64,000 bases of DNA from Leucobacter sp. UCMA 4100. GTDB taxonomy: Bacteria; Actinomycetota; Actinomycetes; Actinomycetales; Microbacteriaceae. The stretch is from positions 1,472,514-1,536,513 of the forward strand of contig NZ_JAFEUS010000002.1 of the NCBI RefSeq assembly GCF_027853335.1, written 5' to 3'. How positions within the stretch are numbered: position 1 is the stretch's first letter; each line of letters begins with the position of its first letter. Positions 25,746 to 34,991 of this stretch are shown here, in pieces. Both the position numbers and the translations under genes were made by a program. The notes under the pieces were generated by a model, which was given only the letters and a program-made list of their open reading frames with translations, ran no database searches and was not told the origin of the DNA.

Positions 25746-26696
25746 TTAGTCCGGGGCCAGCTCTTGACTGTCCGGTGCGGATATCCGAACCCAGTCAATC
25801 CACACAAATTGAGTCTGTCTGCTCTGCCCTTGCATCGACCCAGCGAGGCGGGTCTCTGTCTGCAGGGCAAGGAACATCGGCGCGTGCGGTACTGCCAACC
25901 CTGTAGCTTCGCCGTAGGCTTGGCCGTTGAGGGAGAAGCGGACTACGTCTGGAGTCCATTCCACGGCTACGGTATTCCACTCTGAGAAGTTGCCGTTGAC
26001 GGAGAAGCTCGTCTGCTGCCGGGTTCCGCTCTCGTCAATCCAGTGCAGGAAGGACTGTGAGTTCGTTCGTTCTCGTGAGTATCCTTCGGTGATGTCGATC
26101 TCGGGAGGCCAGCTTTCTGCCTGCGGCCACAAGAGGAAGTGGTAGCTGAGGACCTGGCTGGCGTGGGCACGGAAACGCACCTCCCATTTCCCGTAGGTCT
26201 GTGCGGCTTTCCAGTTGGAGACCGCGCCGGTGCGCCACAAGTTCGTATGCCCGGTGGACGGGGCGCCGGCAAGAACGAGTGATCCGTCGCTGAGCCACAC
26301 CATCGTGGGATCCCACCAGGTGCGCGGATCTGAGCTCGGCCTTCCTGTGTACGCGGACCAGTCGGCACCGAGAGAGCTGCGGTCGAAGTCGTCGAAGAAG
26401 ACCGTAGACCAGTTGTCATCGTCGGTCACAACTTCTGCACTGTCGTTGGCCTGTGCCTGGACGGCTAACGTCGTAACACTGTTCTCCGCAGCGGTGATGG
26501 GTTGGCTGTGGCTGTGCTGACTGAGGGCGCTTACCGGCGCCTTGTCGATATGTGAGTATCCCTGTGATGCAGCCGGTGAGCAGGCGGAGAGCGCGATCAC
26601 CCCGGCGATCCCGATGGTCACACTGCGGCGAGTGTGAACGGCTATAGCTGCACTGCGCTGGCCCATCATTGCCGGTCCATCACTTTTTCTCCACAT
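25746..26696 (-). CDS. GH16-family glycoside hydrolase lipoprotein
   Basis: The protein has up to 316 residues. The signal peptide ends in an LSAC lipobox. The GH16 beta-jelly-roll shows FFDDFDRSSLGADWSAY, YGKWEVRFRA and the catalytic motif EIDITE (nucleophile and acid/base Glu), and ends with VWIDWVRI. GH16 enzymes cut or transglycosylate beta-1,3/1,4-glucans and galactans outside the cell. It is the last gene of the ten-gene operon and overlaps the preceding GT2 gene by 17 bp, so its target may be the glycan made by this locus. The start could also be one of the Met residues at positions 10 and 11. Confidence 0.87.
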   Translation of the reverse strand: MWRKSDGPAMMGQRSAAIAVHTRRSVTIGIAGVIALSACSPAASQGYSHIDKAPVSALSQHSHSQPITAAENSVTTLAVQAQANDSAEVVTDDDNWSTVFFDDFDRSSLGADWSAYTGRPSSDPRTWWDPTMVWLSDGSLVLAGAPSTGHTNLWRTGAVSNWKAAQTYGKWEVRFRAHASQVLSYHFLLWPQAESWPPEIDITEGYSRERTNSQSFLHWIDESGTRQQTSFSVNGNFSEWNTVAVEWTPDVVRFSLNGQAYGEATGLAVPHAPMFLALQTETRLAGSMQGQSRQTQFVWIDWVRISAPDSQELAPD

Positions 26697-27702
26697 TTCG
26701 TAGATTACCGGTGCGGAGCCCCCGTGTCACCCTTCTCGACAGACGGTAAAGCGTTGGGTAGTAGCGCCCGCTGGCCCGGATGAGTGCCGCATGCGCGGCG
26801 ACGGAAGGCTGCTTCCGCGCCAAGTGGAGAATGGTCCGCCAGACGATCTGTGAGGTGAGTTCTTTTCGCACTGCGGTGGCGTCTTCGTTGGCCCAGCCGC
26901 GGTGCACTGGTGTCGCGATCGCCGGTACCAGGTAGAACCAGAGCGTGAACGCGTCGGCATTGCGCTGCTCACGCTGTGTGGGATGCGCTGGCAGGAGACG
27001 TTGCATCGCTTCATTGCGGCAGCGTTGTATGTTCTCTCGCCGTAAGGTGGCCCCGGTACTTATTGAGTCTGTTTGTTCCAGGTACCGATATTTGATGTCG
27101 GGGATGAGGCGCACGCGGTGGGTGTGCTCGAGGATGTCGAGGATCATGAGGAAGTCGTCCTGAGAGGAGAGGGGCTCTCGCTGAAGCGGTGGGATGAGGG
27201 TGCGGCGAATGAGTTTGTTCCACAGATACCCACGGAGTTGCCCAGTCCACACGAGCGACGACAACTCATGGCCGGAGGCACTGAGTGCTTGGGGCGAACC
27301 TTCCATGATCCATCGGCGACCATCTGCCTCGACCCGTTCCGCGCGACAAGCAACAAGATCGGCGTCGTGCGACGTGGCTTCGTGGAGCAGGGTGGTGACG
27401 ATGTCGGTTTCCCATTCGTCGTCGACGTCGCAGAACCAGATGTAATCGCCCCGAGCGGCGTCGACGCCGGCCATGCGTGAACGTGTTGATCCACCAGCTG
27501 TGGTCCGGCGGACCACACGTGTCCGGGGGTCGTTGCGGCTATAGGATTCGGCGAGTTCAAGGCCGTTATCGGTGGAGGCGTCGTCGATGAGAAGTATCTC
27601 CACTGGCCCTTTGAGACGCGCGAGTTGAGTGAAAGCGTCTGGAAGGTCTGCGGCAGCGTTCCGGAACGGCACGATCACGGATACTTCCGGCCACGGAGTC
27701 AT
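26680..27702 (-). CDS. GT2-family glycosyltransferase
   Basis: This 340-residue protein opens with the GT-A signature VSVIVPFRNAAADLP, then LLIDDASTDNG and the metal-binding FCDVDDEWE, followed by a basic C-terminal region (RGYLWNKLIRR). It transfers a sugar from an activated donor. The ATG overlaps the stop of the phosphopantetheinyl transferase gene (ATGA). Donor and acceptor are unknown. Confidence 0.87.
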   Translation of the reverse strand: MTPWPEVSVIVPFRNAAADLPDAFTQLARLKGPVEILLIDDASTDNGLELAESYSRNDPRTRVVRRTTAGGSTRSRMAGVDAARGDYIWFCDVDDEWETDIVTTLLHEATSHDADLVACRAERVEADGRRWIMEGSPQALSASGHELSSLVWTGQLRGYLWNKLIRRTLIPPLQREPLSSQDDFLMILDILEHTHRVRLIPDIKYRYLEQTDSISTGATLRRENIQRCRNEAMQRLLPAHPTQREQRNADAFTLWFYLVPAIATPVHRGWANEDATAVRKELTSQIVWRTILHLARKQPSVAAHAALIRASGRYYPTLYRLSRRVTRGLRTGNLRNVEKK

Positions 27703-28331
27703 GCTTCCGGCCCGATCGTGGTACTCGCGAAGACATAGCCGTTATCTATCCACCAGTGGCCCTGCACCTGCAAGTCATTGTTGATGGTGAATGTCCCGTG
27801 GTGTTCTTCCCAGTCAGCGAGTTGGAGAGGAAGACTTCGTGGGTGCCAGATCTGCTCGGCGTCGGCCATGTTCAGTGCTTTGAAGGTGCTCTCCTTCGCG
27901 ACGTATAACAGCGTGTGCAGGAGCGGAGAGTTCAGCGGCAGACCGCTCCGTGAATGCGCGTCCGCGAGTTCGCCGGGAGTGGTCACGGAAACTGCTACGT
28001 CAGCCGGTACGGCACCGACCGGTTCGAGGTCAATGCCGATCAACATGCCGGGGGTGCCGGTAACGGCAACGGCGATGCGGTCGCCGGAGTGAGCAATGCT
28101 GCCCGAGACTCCCTGCGGCCAGACCGGTGCACCCGTACCAGCTTGCCCGATGCCTTGTGGCGCCATGAGTCCAAGACTTGCGAGGGCGTCATGCGCGAGG
28201 GCACGTGCCGAACAGAACTCAGTGCGCCTGGCCGGCCCCATACCCGCGGCAACTCCCTGCTCAATACCCACCGCCGGCGCACCCTCAGAGACGTGTCCGG
28301 CTCGGATCCGCACCGATCCAACCACGGTCAC
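27699..28331 (-). CDS. 4'-phosphopantetheinyl transferase (EntD/Sfp-like)
   Basis: The protein has about 210 residues. Motifs are RRTEFCSARALAHDAL (CoA-binding), PVWPQGVSGSIAHSGD, the Mg-binding GIDLE (about residues 99-103) and KESTFKAL (about 146-153), which together are diagnostic of EntD-type enzymes. It moves phosphopantetheine from CoA to a carrier-protein serine. Its natural partner is the carrier-thioesterase protein at 8.2 kb, the only carrier domain seen in the window. The GTG start overlaps the serine-hydrolase stop (GTGA), which fixed the start choice. Confidence 0.9.
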   Translation of the reverse strand: MTVVGSVRIRAGHVSEGAPAVGIEQGVAAGMGPARRTEFCSARALAHDALASLGLMAPQGIGQAGTGAPVWPQGVSGSIAHSGDRIAVAVTGTPGMLIGIDLEPVGAVPADVAVSVTTPGELADAHSRSGLPLNSPLLHTLLYVAKESTFKALNMADAEQIWHPRSLPLQLADWEEHHGTFTINNDLQVQGHWWIDNGYVFASTTIGPEA

Positions 28332-29392
28332 CGACCGCCCTCGAGGAGAGCCTGCATGAGAGGGTCGAGGTCGTTGGCAGTGTTGGTGAGGGCGACCACG
28401 ACGCGCGACAATGACGGATCGAGAGCGACCGCGGCCTGGAAGCCTCCGGTCTGCCCCGTCTTCGACACGACAAAGCTGTCCCCTGCTTCGGAGACGTCCC
28501 ATCCAAGGCCTGTTCCTGCCATCACGGTTCCGATCACATCAACGTCTGTCTCTGCCGCATCCGATTCGTGCGTGTTGACGAGCCGTACGGCGTATTGGCA
28601 GAGATCGGTGACGGTAGAGTAAGCGCCGCCCGAGGGCGCATAGGCGCCGAGCCGCCACGGAGGTGCCGCACGACCGTCGGCGCGATACCCTCGTTGCGCA
28701 TTTCGGTCAGCGTCGGAGGTTAGTCCTGAGTTGCTCATGCTGGCTGGGCCCAGCACCCGCTCGTGCAGCAGGGTGTCGTAGGAGACTCCCGCCGCTTCGG
28801 CGAGGGCATGACCGAGGAGCGCGAAGCCGATATTGGAGTATCGGTACTCGCCTCGAGTCGTCAGAGAGTCGGTGCGTGCACGATCGTAGAGTGATTCGAG
28901 ATCGAGGTTGTGGATGGTGTCGCCTCGGATATCTTCCACCCACCAGCGCATCCAGTTGTCATCTCGCTCATCGTCACCCCATTCCCCCAGGCCGCTGGTA
29001 TGCGCAGCAAGCTCACGGAGCGTGACCGAGGCAACCGGTGCGTCGTCAAGCGGCAGGTAGCGGCCGACCGGGTCGTCGATATCGACTTCGTCGCGAGCGA
29101 CTGCGTCGGCGAGAAGCATCCCGGTGAATGTCTTGGTGATGGACCCGATCTCATATCTGGTGTTAGCGTCCGCTCCGAAACCAGCTGTCGTGAACCTACC
29201 GTCCTCCCACACGCAGATCGACACGCGGTCCCTCACACCGCCGAGGTATGGTGCTGCTTCCGCAGCAAGGCTCCGGTCGCCGGTCCGGCTTGAGGACAGC
29301 GCGGGAGCAGCATTGCCGTGCGTCACGCCGAATGCTCCGACGGCTGTGACAGCCGCGATGAGCAGCGCCGTGACCCAGGTCGACTTCTTCAT
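28328..29392 (-). CDS. Exported class C beta-lactamase-like serine hydrolase
   Basis: This 354-residue protein has an N-terminal signal/anchor and a beta-lactamase/DD-peptidase-like fold. Ser84 and Lys87 in GSITKTF form the SxxK motif, and Tyr185-Ser186-Asn187 form the YSN motif. The fold includes esterases, peptidases and acyl-transfer enzymes as well as beta-lactamases. Its presence in a BlaI-type regulon is notable, but the operon (isonitrile and glycan genes) suggests acyl or ester chemistry on an exported product rather than antibiotic resistance. The start at 29392 overlaps the stop of the small membrane protein gene. Confidence 0.85.
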   Translation of the reverse strand: MKKSTWVTALLIAAVTAVGAFGVTHGNAAPALSSSRTGDRSLAAEAAPYLGGVRDRVSICVWEDGRFTTAGFGADANTRYEIGSITKTFTGMLLADAVARDEVDIDDPVGRYLPLDDAPVASVTLRELAAHTSGLGEWGDDERDDNWMRWWVEDIRGDTIHNLDLESLYDRARTDSLTTRGEYRYSNIGFALLGHALAEAAGVSYDTLLHERVLGPASMSNSGLTSDADRNAQRGYRADGRAAPPWRLGAYAPSGGAYSTVTDLCQYAVRLVNTHESDAAETDVDVIGTVMAGTGLGWDVSEAGDSFVVSKTGQTGGFQAAVALDPSLSRVVVALTNTANDLDPLMQALLEGGR

Positions 29393-29610
29393 GAGAGGAC
29401 TCCAAGACGCAGCACCAGGAGTGCTACTCCAATGGCGGTGATGAGCACGAACAGTGTGGTGAATACCGGCCGCGATTGGCGCAGCGTCACTGTATGGGCG
29501 TCGGGGCCGCGCCGCTCACGGAGCAGCACCGACCAGGCGTACATTACAAATGCGGCCGCAGCGGCGCCCCCCGCGATCCCGCCGATCAACCAGTCCAGTA
29601 GCGTCATCAC
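29389..29610 (-). CDS. Small two-span membrane protein
   Basis: This 73-residue protein has two hydrophobic helices (about residues 5-25 and 48-70) joined by a charged loop (LRERRGPDAH). No family is recognised. It overlaps the genes on both sides by 4 bp, so it is co-translated with the polytopic glycosyltransferase-like protein and the serine hydrolase, and may be a small subunit of the first. Confidence 0.65.
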   Translation of the reverse strand: MMTLLDWLIGGIAGGAAAAAFVMYAWSVLLRERRGPDAHTVTLRQSRPVFTTLFVLITAIGVALLVLRLGVLS

Positions 29611-31706
29611 TCGTCCTCTCCGAGGCCGGGTATCCGTTCGAGCACGATCACGTGCTCAGTGCGATGGGTCACCTGGTACTGGCCGCTGGCTTCCAGGAGC
29701 GTCGCAACGTTTTCGTACCAGCCAGGTCTTGCGCCCCTGGTGATCTGCTCGTACCGCTCTCGCATGGTGGTGAGAAATACCACATCGGGCGCCTGCTGCA
29801 GCAGGCGTTCGAACGCGGTGCCATCGCCGTCCACGGAGGGCGGGTGGTGGAGATCGCCGATCCGGGCGACCCGTAACGCGCCCTCGGTCGCCAATGGGCG
29901 GATCGTGCTCCCGGTCGGGGTCTCCCACAGCACCGCGCGTGCGACCTCAAGCACATCCGCGGGCGTGCGTTCGAAAGCGACGTTCACGCCACGCGCGGTG
30001 GTCACTCCCGCAGCGGCGAACACCATGATCAATGTGAGGGCAACACGAGACAGAGCGCTTCGCGCCCGGATGAGCGGTGCGATGCCGCCTGCGGCGAGGA
30101 CGGCGAGAATCGGCAACGCATACAGATACACGCGAAGCACGACCTCACCACCGTACGGCTGCCCAAGCACGAGCGACACTGGTGCGACCACGAGAGCAGC
30201 GGTCACGGGCATCGGAAGCCTGCCGCCGCGAGTCACCCACCAACCGACAAACCCCGCGATGGCGAACAACGCAGACCAGCCGATCCGCCCCGCCTGCATC
30301 GCCTGGTAGACGGGGTCACCGGAGACGCGCTCTACGACCCCGGTGCCGACGGCCTCATCGAGACGCCCGAACCCATCGATGAGTACGCTCAGATGCCCCG
30401 TCCACCAGTCGGTTGCACCAAAGGCGAACCAGGCTGCAAACACCACTGAGACTCCGAACCACAGGGTTCGTGATCGCGTCGCACCGAGCAGGCTCAGCAG
30501 CAGCAATACGACGATGAGCGAAACCGGGGTGAGCTGGTGAGAGACGACGATCGCGCTCGCGATCACCAGCAGAGCCGCTTCGAGCATGAGTGCGCGGCAG
30601 GCAGAATATCCCGGAAGTCGGGCTGGACTCCGGCGCATCGGATCGAGAAATCGCCGCCAACCCCATGCGGTGCCTGCGGGGATCCCGGTTTCGCTGGTCT
30701 GCCAGAGCAGCACCGCGATGACCGTCAGCATCAGCGGGAATGCGACCGCCTGCGGGGCGAAATAGTCCTGCTGCACCCAGTTGCCGAGCACGAACAGCAA
30801 CACCCCGGTCCAGGCAACCGCACGGTCCCTGAACACCGCCATGCCAATGACGTACACCGGCGCCATACTCAAGAGCACCACGAGTACGGGGAAGAACACG
30901 ACGAACGGCGTCGCGTCGGCAAGGCCCGCCCAACCGGTCACAGCCGAGGCAGCGGTGAAGAACCCAGGCCAGCTAAACCGCGCATCCATCGCCTCGCGTA
31001 GGGTGCCGGTTTGGGAGATCCAGTCCACGAAGCCGACATGCACATAGGCGGTGCCGACCGGTGATCCGCCGTCCGCGATGCCGACGAAGGTGGCGACCAT
31101 GACCGCCAAGGCGGCGACCCCGATCGCCGCCATGACCCCATCTGGCGCAGGCTTGCTGGTGATTGCGAAGACCGCGACAGAGACGGCAAGGATAAGTGCC
31201 AGCCAATAGGTCCAGGGCAGAACGGTGACCAGGCCGGCAGCACCAGCCGCGTCGAGATCGACGCTGGTCGTTGCCGCCCACCACAACGCGACCGCGATGA
31301 ACAGCGCGACGGCGGATACGATTCGGCGATGCCCGGGTCTGCGCAGAACCGGGCGCGTGATTCGCAGGGGCGGTGTGCGATTCCACGCGAACGCTGTGCA
31401 GGCCACGTTTCCCAACCCCAGAATGGTCGCGGCAGTCGGCGCACTCCAGGTGCCAGTCGTGACCTGCGCCACGGTGAGGAGTATCACCGATGAGAGCGAG
31501 AGCGCGGGGATGAGGGCCCAGAGCACCGCTCCGGATCGGCGGATAAGGATGATGGCGAGGGGCGCTCCTGGGACCAGGAGTACGAATGCGATTGCGAGGC
31601 CGATGCGGCCTGGCACGGGCAGATCCCACCACGCGAGAATCGGCACCAGCAAGGACAACGCACAGGAGAGAACGATCAGAGGACGCATCAACGCACCTTC
31701 ACGCAT
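29607..31706 (-). CDS. Polytopic GT-C-like membrane protein
   Basis: The protein has about 699 residues with 14 or more membrane helices, then a soluble C-terminal domain of about 130 residues outside the membrane (VLEVARAVLWETPTG... VFLTTMRERYEQITRGA). This layout fits GT-C glycosyltransferases that use polyprenyl-phosphate sugars, or a glycan polymerase. A matching polyprenyl-phosphate glycosyltransferase is encoded at 33.7 kb. The ATG at 31706 has an AGGGAGG site and overlaps the previous stop. No catalytic Asp motif can be assigned with certainty by eye. Confidence 0.72.
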   Translation of the reverse strand: MREGALMRPLIVLSCALSLLVPILAWWDLPVPGRIGLAIAFVLLVPGAPLAIILIRRSGAVLWALIPALSLSSVILLTVAQVTTGTWSAPTAATILGLGNVACTAFAWNRTPPLRITRPVLRRPGHRRIVSAVALFIAVALWWAATTSVDLDAAGAAGLVTVLPWTYWLALILAVSVAVFAITSKPAPDGVMAAIGVAALAVMVATFVGIADGGSPVGTAYVHVGFVDWISQTGTLREAMDARFSWPGFFTAASAVTGWAGLADATPFVVFFPVLVVLLSMAPVYVIGMAVFRDRAVAWTGVLLFVLGNWVQQDYFAPQAVAFPLMLTVIAVLLWQTSETGIPAGTAWGWRRFLDPMRRSPARLPGYSACRALMLEAALLVIASAIVVSHQLTPVSLIVVLLLLSLLGATRSRTLWFGVSVVFAAWFAFGATDWWTGHLSVLIDGFGRLDEAVGTGVVERVSGDPVYQAMQAGRIGWSALFAIAGFVGWWVTRGGRLPMPVTAALVVAPVSLVLGQPYGGEVVLRVYLYALPILAVLAAGGIAPLIRARSALSRVALTLIMVFAAAGVTTARGVNVAFERTPADVLEVARAVLWETPTGSTIRPLATEGALRVARIGDLHHPPSVDGDGTAFERLLQQAPDVVFLTTMRERYEQITRGARPGWYENVATLLEASGQYQVTHRTEHVIVLERIPGLGEDE

Positions 31707-33660
31707 CGGTGCCTCCCTTCCTGCGCCCCCGGAGGCCGAGTCCTGTTCGGATCGCTTCGAGCAGATACAGACCGGGGCCGGCAACGTACCCGAGCCGTTC
31801 GACCCACACGAGTGCACGCGGATAGTCGCCAGGCCGCTGACTGTTCTTCGTCGAATCCTTGGAGAGCAGCATCCTGAGGCCGGCCGGCAACGCGCGAAGC
31901 ACCGACACGATGTGGCGGGGTGAGGTCGCTGCGAGCCGGGTCACGTTCGCGGCCATGCCGGTGCCATACCCGAACAATTGTGTGCGCAGCGCCGGCAACG
32001 TGTCCCGGTGACGATGCTTCACCAGAGCAGCAGGTTCGTAACGCAAGATCCTGCCTGCGAGAATCACCCTTCGGAACATGTCTAGGTCTTCGCCGCCTCG
32101 CGTGAGCGCCCCCGCCCCGAGAGTGTCAGCGAAACCGTGCTGCTCGACGAGGAACGCGCGAGGAAAGGCCATATTGTTGCCGGAGCCGAACTCACCCGCA
32201 GCAACCGGGTACACAGGTCCCTGAGGGCCCGTTTGCCAGCCTGGGGCGGCAGCGTCGCCGCGTCCCCATTCGCTGCGTGTCTCTCCCTTGTCAAAGCCGA
32301 TCGCTTCCTCGAACCAGCGTTCCACGTCTGCGTCAGTCGACATCGGTATGACTCGGCCAGTCACGCCGCCCACGACCGGATCCAACATGGCCGACAGGAG
32401 AGCATCGACCCACCCCGGTTCCGGGTGCGCGTCATCGTCAGTGAACGCCACAATGCGACCCCGGGCAGCGGAGATGCCGCAGTTTCTCGCGAGTGAGAGG
32501 CCCTTGCGTGGTTCGGTCACAATCCGCAACCGCGAGTCGTGGAGATCATGGAGGGTGGCGCGAACACGGCCGGAGCGGGGATCGTTATCGACAACGAGCA
32601 CCTCCACCTGGGCCTGCGAGTGAGTCAGGATCGCCCGGACCGTTTCTGCCAGCGCACGACTGCGACCGAGGGTTGCGATGCACACGGTGACATCCACGCC
32701 GAGGTGCGGGCTACCCTCGAGTACAGCCTGACGTCGATGCCGTCGCCGCGAGGTAATGAATCCCGTTCCTGCCGCGCAGAGGCCGGCCAGGCGCATGAAG
32801 TTCCGGGGGAACGCTGAGCGGTCGCCCCCGAGCATGCTCCGCACGTCCGTGAGGACCGCGTGTCTGACCGTGGTGAGGACGTGGGTTCGTTCCGATCCCA
32901 AGCTTCGCGGAAGAGAAGCACGTGCCTGGAGCAGCGCTTTAGAACGGCCTTCCCAAAAGCATCGGCGCAGCATGTAGGAGACGCGTGCTCGCGCATGCGG
33001 TACGAAGTGGCGCACCGCCAGGTCCGCATCTCGGATGATCTGGGCATCCGGCATCTGTCTGCGAAGCCGGATGCCCAAGTCCGTCTCCTCACCGCCAACG
33101 GGGTGGGTGCCGATCCTTCCGAGTCCCTCGGCGAAGAGCCCGATGCCGGCAAATACCTCCCTGCGGATTGCCATACACGCGCCGATGGGGTTGCGAACCT
33201 CTGACCCACTCGCGGCCATGCCGACATAATCGCAGCCCACCACCCATCCGAACTCGGGTGGAAACCATGTTGGGGCACCAGTTGCGCTCTCCCAATCTGG
33301 CAGAACGGCACCGGCGATGACGGCAACCTTGGGGTCTTCGAGCCGGGAAGCAAGTGCCTCGAACCATCCCTCTTGCAGGATGGCATCGTCATCGATGAAG
33401 AGCAGCACGTCAGCAGTGCTGGCCGCGATCGCCGTGTTCCGTGCACCGGAAAGTCCGCGCTGCCTCGCATTCTCCACCAGCTGAACGCGAGGAATGTGCC
33501 GGTAGTGATCTCCAAGGGCCCGCGCGTATGCGTCCGCGTGATCGACCACGAGAGTGATCGTGCCGGTCTCAGGGAGTTCCTTGAGACCGGAGGTTACGCA
33601 GGCGTCCACCAGGTGGCTGCGGTGCTCCGTGTATGTGCAGATGACGATCTCGAGGCGCAT
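31699..33660 (-). CDS. Two-domain GT2 glycosyltransferase
   Basis: The protein has about 653 residues with two complete GT-A domains in tandem. The first starts RLEIVICTYTEH, with FIDDDAIL and a GGEETDLGIRL acceptor/base motif. The second starts DVTVCIATLGRSRAL at about residue 320, with FTDDDAHPEPG and RGGEDLDMFRRV. Both keep the DDD metal-binding residues, so both are probably active. The start was set at 33660, where the domain begins after a GAGGGGG site. The acceptor is not evident. Confidence 0.88.
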   Translation of the reverse strand: MRLEIVICTYTEHRSHLVDACVTSGLKELPETGTITLVVDHADAYARALGDHYRHIPRVQLVENARQRGLSGARNTAIAASTADVLLFIDDDAILQEGWFEALASRLEDPKVAVIAGAVLPDWESATGAPTWFPPEFGWVVGCDYVGMAASGSEVRNPIGACMAIRREVFAGIGLFAEGLGRIGTHPVGGEETDLGIRLRRQMPDAQIIRDADLAVRHFVPHARARVSYMLRRCFWEGRSKALLQARASLPRSLGSERTHVLTTVRHAVLTDVRSMLGGDRSAFPRNFMRLAGLCAAGTGFITSRRRHRRQAVLEGSPHLGVDVTVCIATLGRSRALAETVRAILTHSQAQVEVLVVDNDPRSGRVRATLHDLHDSRLRIVTEPRKGLSLARNCGISAARGRIVAFTDDDAHPEPGWVDALLSAMLDPVVGGVTGRVIPMSTDADVERWFEEAIGFDKGETRSEWGRGDAAAPGWQTGPQGPVYPVAAGEFGSGNNMAFPRAFLVEQHGFADTLGAGALTRGGEDLDMFRRVILAGRILRYEPAALVKHRHRDTLPALRTQLFGYGTGMAANVTRLAATSPRHIVSVLRALPAGLRMLLSKDSTKNSQRPGDYPRALVWVERLGYVAGPGLYLLEAIRTGLGLRGRRKGGTDA

Positions 33661-33664
33661 GGAA

Positions 33665-34450
33665 CTACGAGAGGGGGAACTGACCGCGAACCGACAGTGG
33701 GGTGTCGGATTGATGCATAGGGTCAACTGCGATCAGGCGTTCTTTCGCGGTGCGTCGCTCACGGATCAACGTAGCGAGCACCCGTTTCCCATCGCGCCAA
33801 GCGTTGAGATTGCTGACTCCGTGGATACGGGAGCGTTCATGGCTCGGAACCTCAGTGATCGGGACACCGGCGAGCGCAGCCCGCACGTTGATCAGGGTCT
33901 CAATCTCGAATCCATCGCCCCACTGGGGTGCCCCTCCCGCAGGTTCTGTGTCGGGGAGGTCGAGGAGCGGGAGCAGGTCGCGGTGAAGTGCGTTGTACCC
34001 GTAGCACAGGTCGGTGTAGCGCACCCCAAACATTAGGTTCGTCAGTAGCGTCAATCCCACGTTTCCGGCATTGCGAAGGTGAGTGATGTCGTCACTTCCT
34101 CCGCCCCGCGACCGGGTGCCTTTCGCGAACATCGCACCGTCGGTGATTGCCCCCACGAAGCGTGGGATCTCATCAGGATCGGCGGAGCCGTCGGCGTCAA
34201 ACATGACGATGATGTCTCCGGTGGCGGTCGCGAAGCCGCACGCCACCGCATTGCCTTTGCCGTATCGGGTTTGTTCGATGACACGGGCGTCAGGCCGGAG
34301 GGCCCGCACGAGCTCGCTCGTACGGTGAAACCTCGCCCCTTCCACGATGATGAGTTCGTACTGCGCCGGAATCTTCGGGAGCACTTCCTCAAGATTCTGC
34401 GCTTCATCAAGCGACGGGACAACGACAGTGACAGTGGCATCAGTAGTCAT
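33665..34450 (-). CDS. GT2 polyprenyl-phosphate glycosyltransferase (DPM1-like)
   Basis: The protein has about 261 residues. VTVVVPSLDEAQNLEEVLPKIP, the metal site MFDADGSADPDEIPR, and FAKGTRSRGGGSDD with DLCYGYNALHR are typical of DPM1/polyprenol-phosphate hexose synthases without membrane helices. Such enzymes place a sugar on undecaprenyl phosphate for GT-C enzymes outside the membrane. The ATG at 34450 overlaps the end of the FcoT-like gene. Together with the GT-C-like protein it forms a plausible lipid-carrier glycosylation pair. Confidence 0.87.
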   Translation of the reverse strand: MTTDATVTVVVPSLDEAQNLEEVLPKIPAQYELIIVEGARFHRTSELVRALRPDARVIEQTRYGKGNAVACGFATATGDIIVMFDADGSADPDEIPRFVGAITDGAMFAKGTRSRGGGSDDITHLRNAGNVGLTLLTNLMFGVRYTDLCYGYNALHRDLLPLLDLPDTEPAGGAPQWGDGFEIETLINVRAALAGVPITEVPSHERSRIHGVSNLNAWRDGKRVLATLIRERRTAKERLIAVDPMHQSDTPLSVRGQFPLS

Positions 34451-34991
34451 GCTGGTCACCTGCTGCGGGAGCGTTGACGAGAGCGAGCGCCACCTCACCT
34501 TTCGCGCGGCCGCCGTTGTCGTCTTCGAAACGGATGCTCGTCTCCAGAGTGAGCATGCCGCGCGAGAGCGCGCGGGTGCTGAGATTCGTAATCGTGAACT
34601 CGGCACGAAACCCGCGTGCATCGATCGGTCGCTGGTAGCTGCTGGAGAGCTTGTGGATGAGGACATCGGGGAGCTGCCGCGCCCAATAATCGTCAAGTGT
34701 CCAGTGCGAAAACGCGGGCAGGAGGGAATGCCGCACGGCGACCGCAAGGGTCGTGTACATGAGCTGGTTGTAGCAGATCACGAACTCGGCCGCGTTGAAG
34801 TGGCCGGTGTCGTCGATGTAGCAAGACTCGCCGATCCGGAACTGACCACGGGAGGTGACCTGCCCCTCTTCGGAGCGGGTCACCTCCGCGCCGGTGAGAT
34901 AGATGCATCCCTTGGCCCGGTAAGGGTTCACCGCACGATGAAACACCGGCTCGCGGTCATCGAGCCGCCCCGTCGAGAACCGCGCGGTCAC
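34440..34991 (-). CDS. FcoT/ScoD-like enzyme of isonitrile lipid biosynthesis
   Basis: This 183-residue protein closely resembles M. tuberculosis Rv0098 (FcoT) as I remember it: PYRAKGCIYLTGAEV, GQFRIGESCYIDDTGHFNAAE, CYNQLMYT and LDDYWARQLPDVLIHKLSSSY follow each other in the same order and spacing as in FcoT. It is a hot-dog-fold protein. In the diisonitrile pathway the equivalent enzyme (ScoD) adds glycine to an alpha,beta-unsaturated acyl-carrier and releases the beta-amino-linked acid. It lies directly after the ScoE-like gene (ATGA overlap), as Rv0097-Rv0098 do in Mycobacterium. Pathway role is inferred from this pairing. Confidence 0.88.
   Translation of the reverse strand: MTARFSTGRLDDREPVFHRAVNPYRAKGCIYLTGAEVTRSEEGQVTSRGQFRIGESCYIDDTGHFNAAEFVICYNQLMYTTLAVAVRHSLLPAFSHWTLDDYWARQLPDVLIHKLSSSYQRPIDARGFRAEFTITNLSTRALSRGMLTLETSIRFEDDNGGRAKGEVALALVNAPAAGDQHDY

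Noticed and set aside
26690-26702. CCACATTTCGTAG resembles the operator
   Set aside because: It lies inside the overlapping GT2/GH16 genes of an operon, has a poor second half and would not serve a separate promoter.
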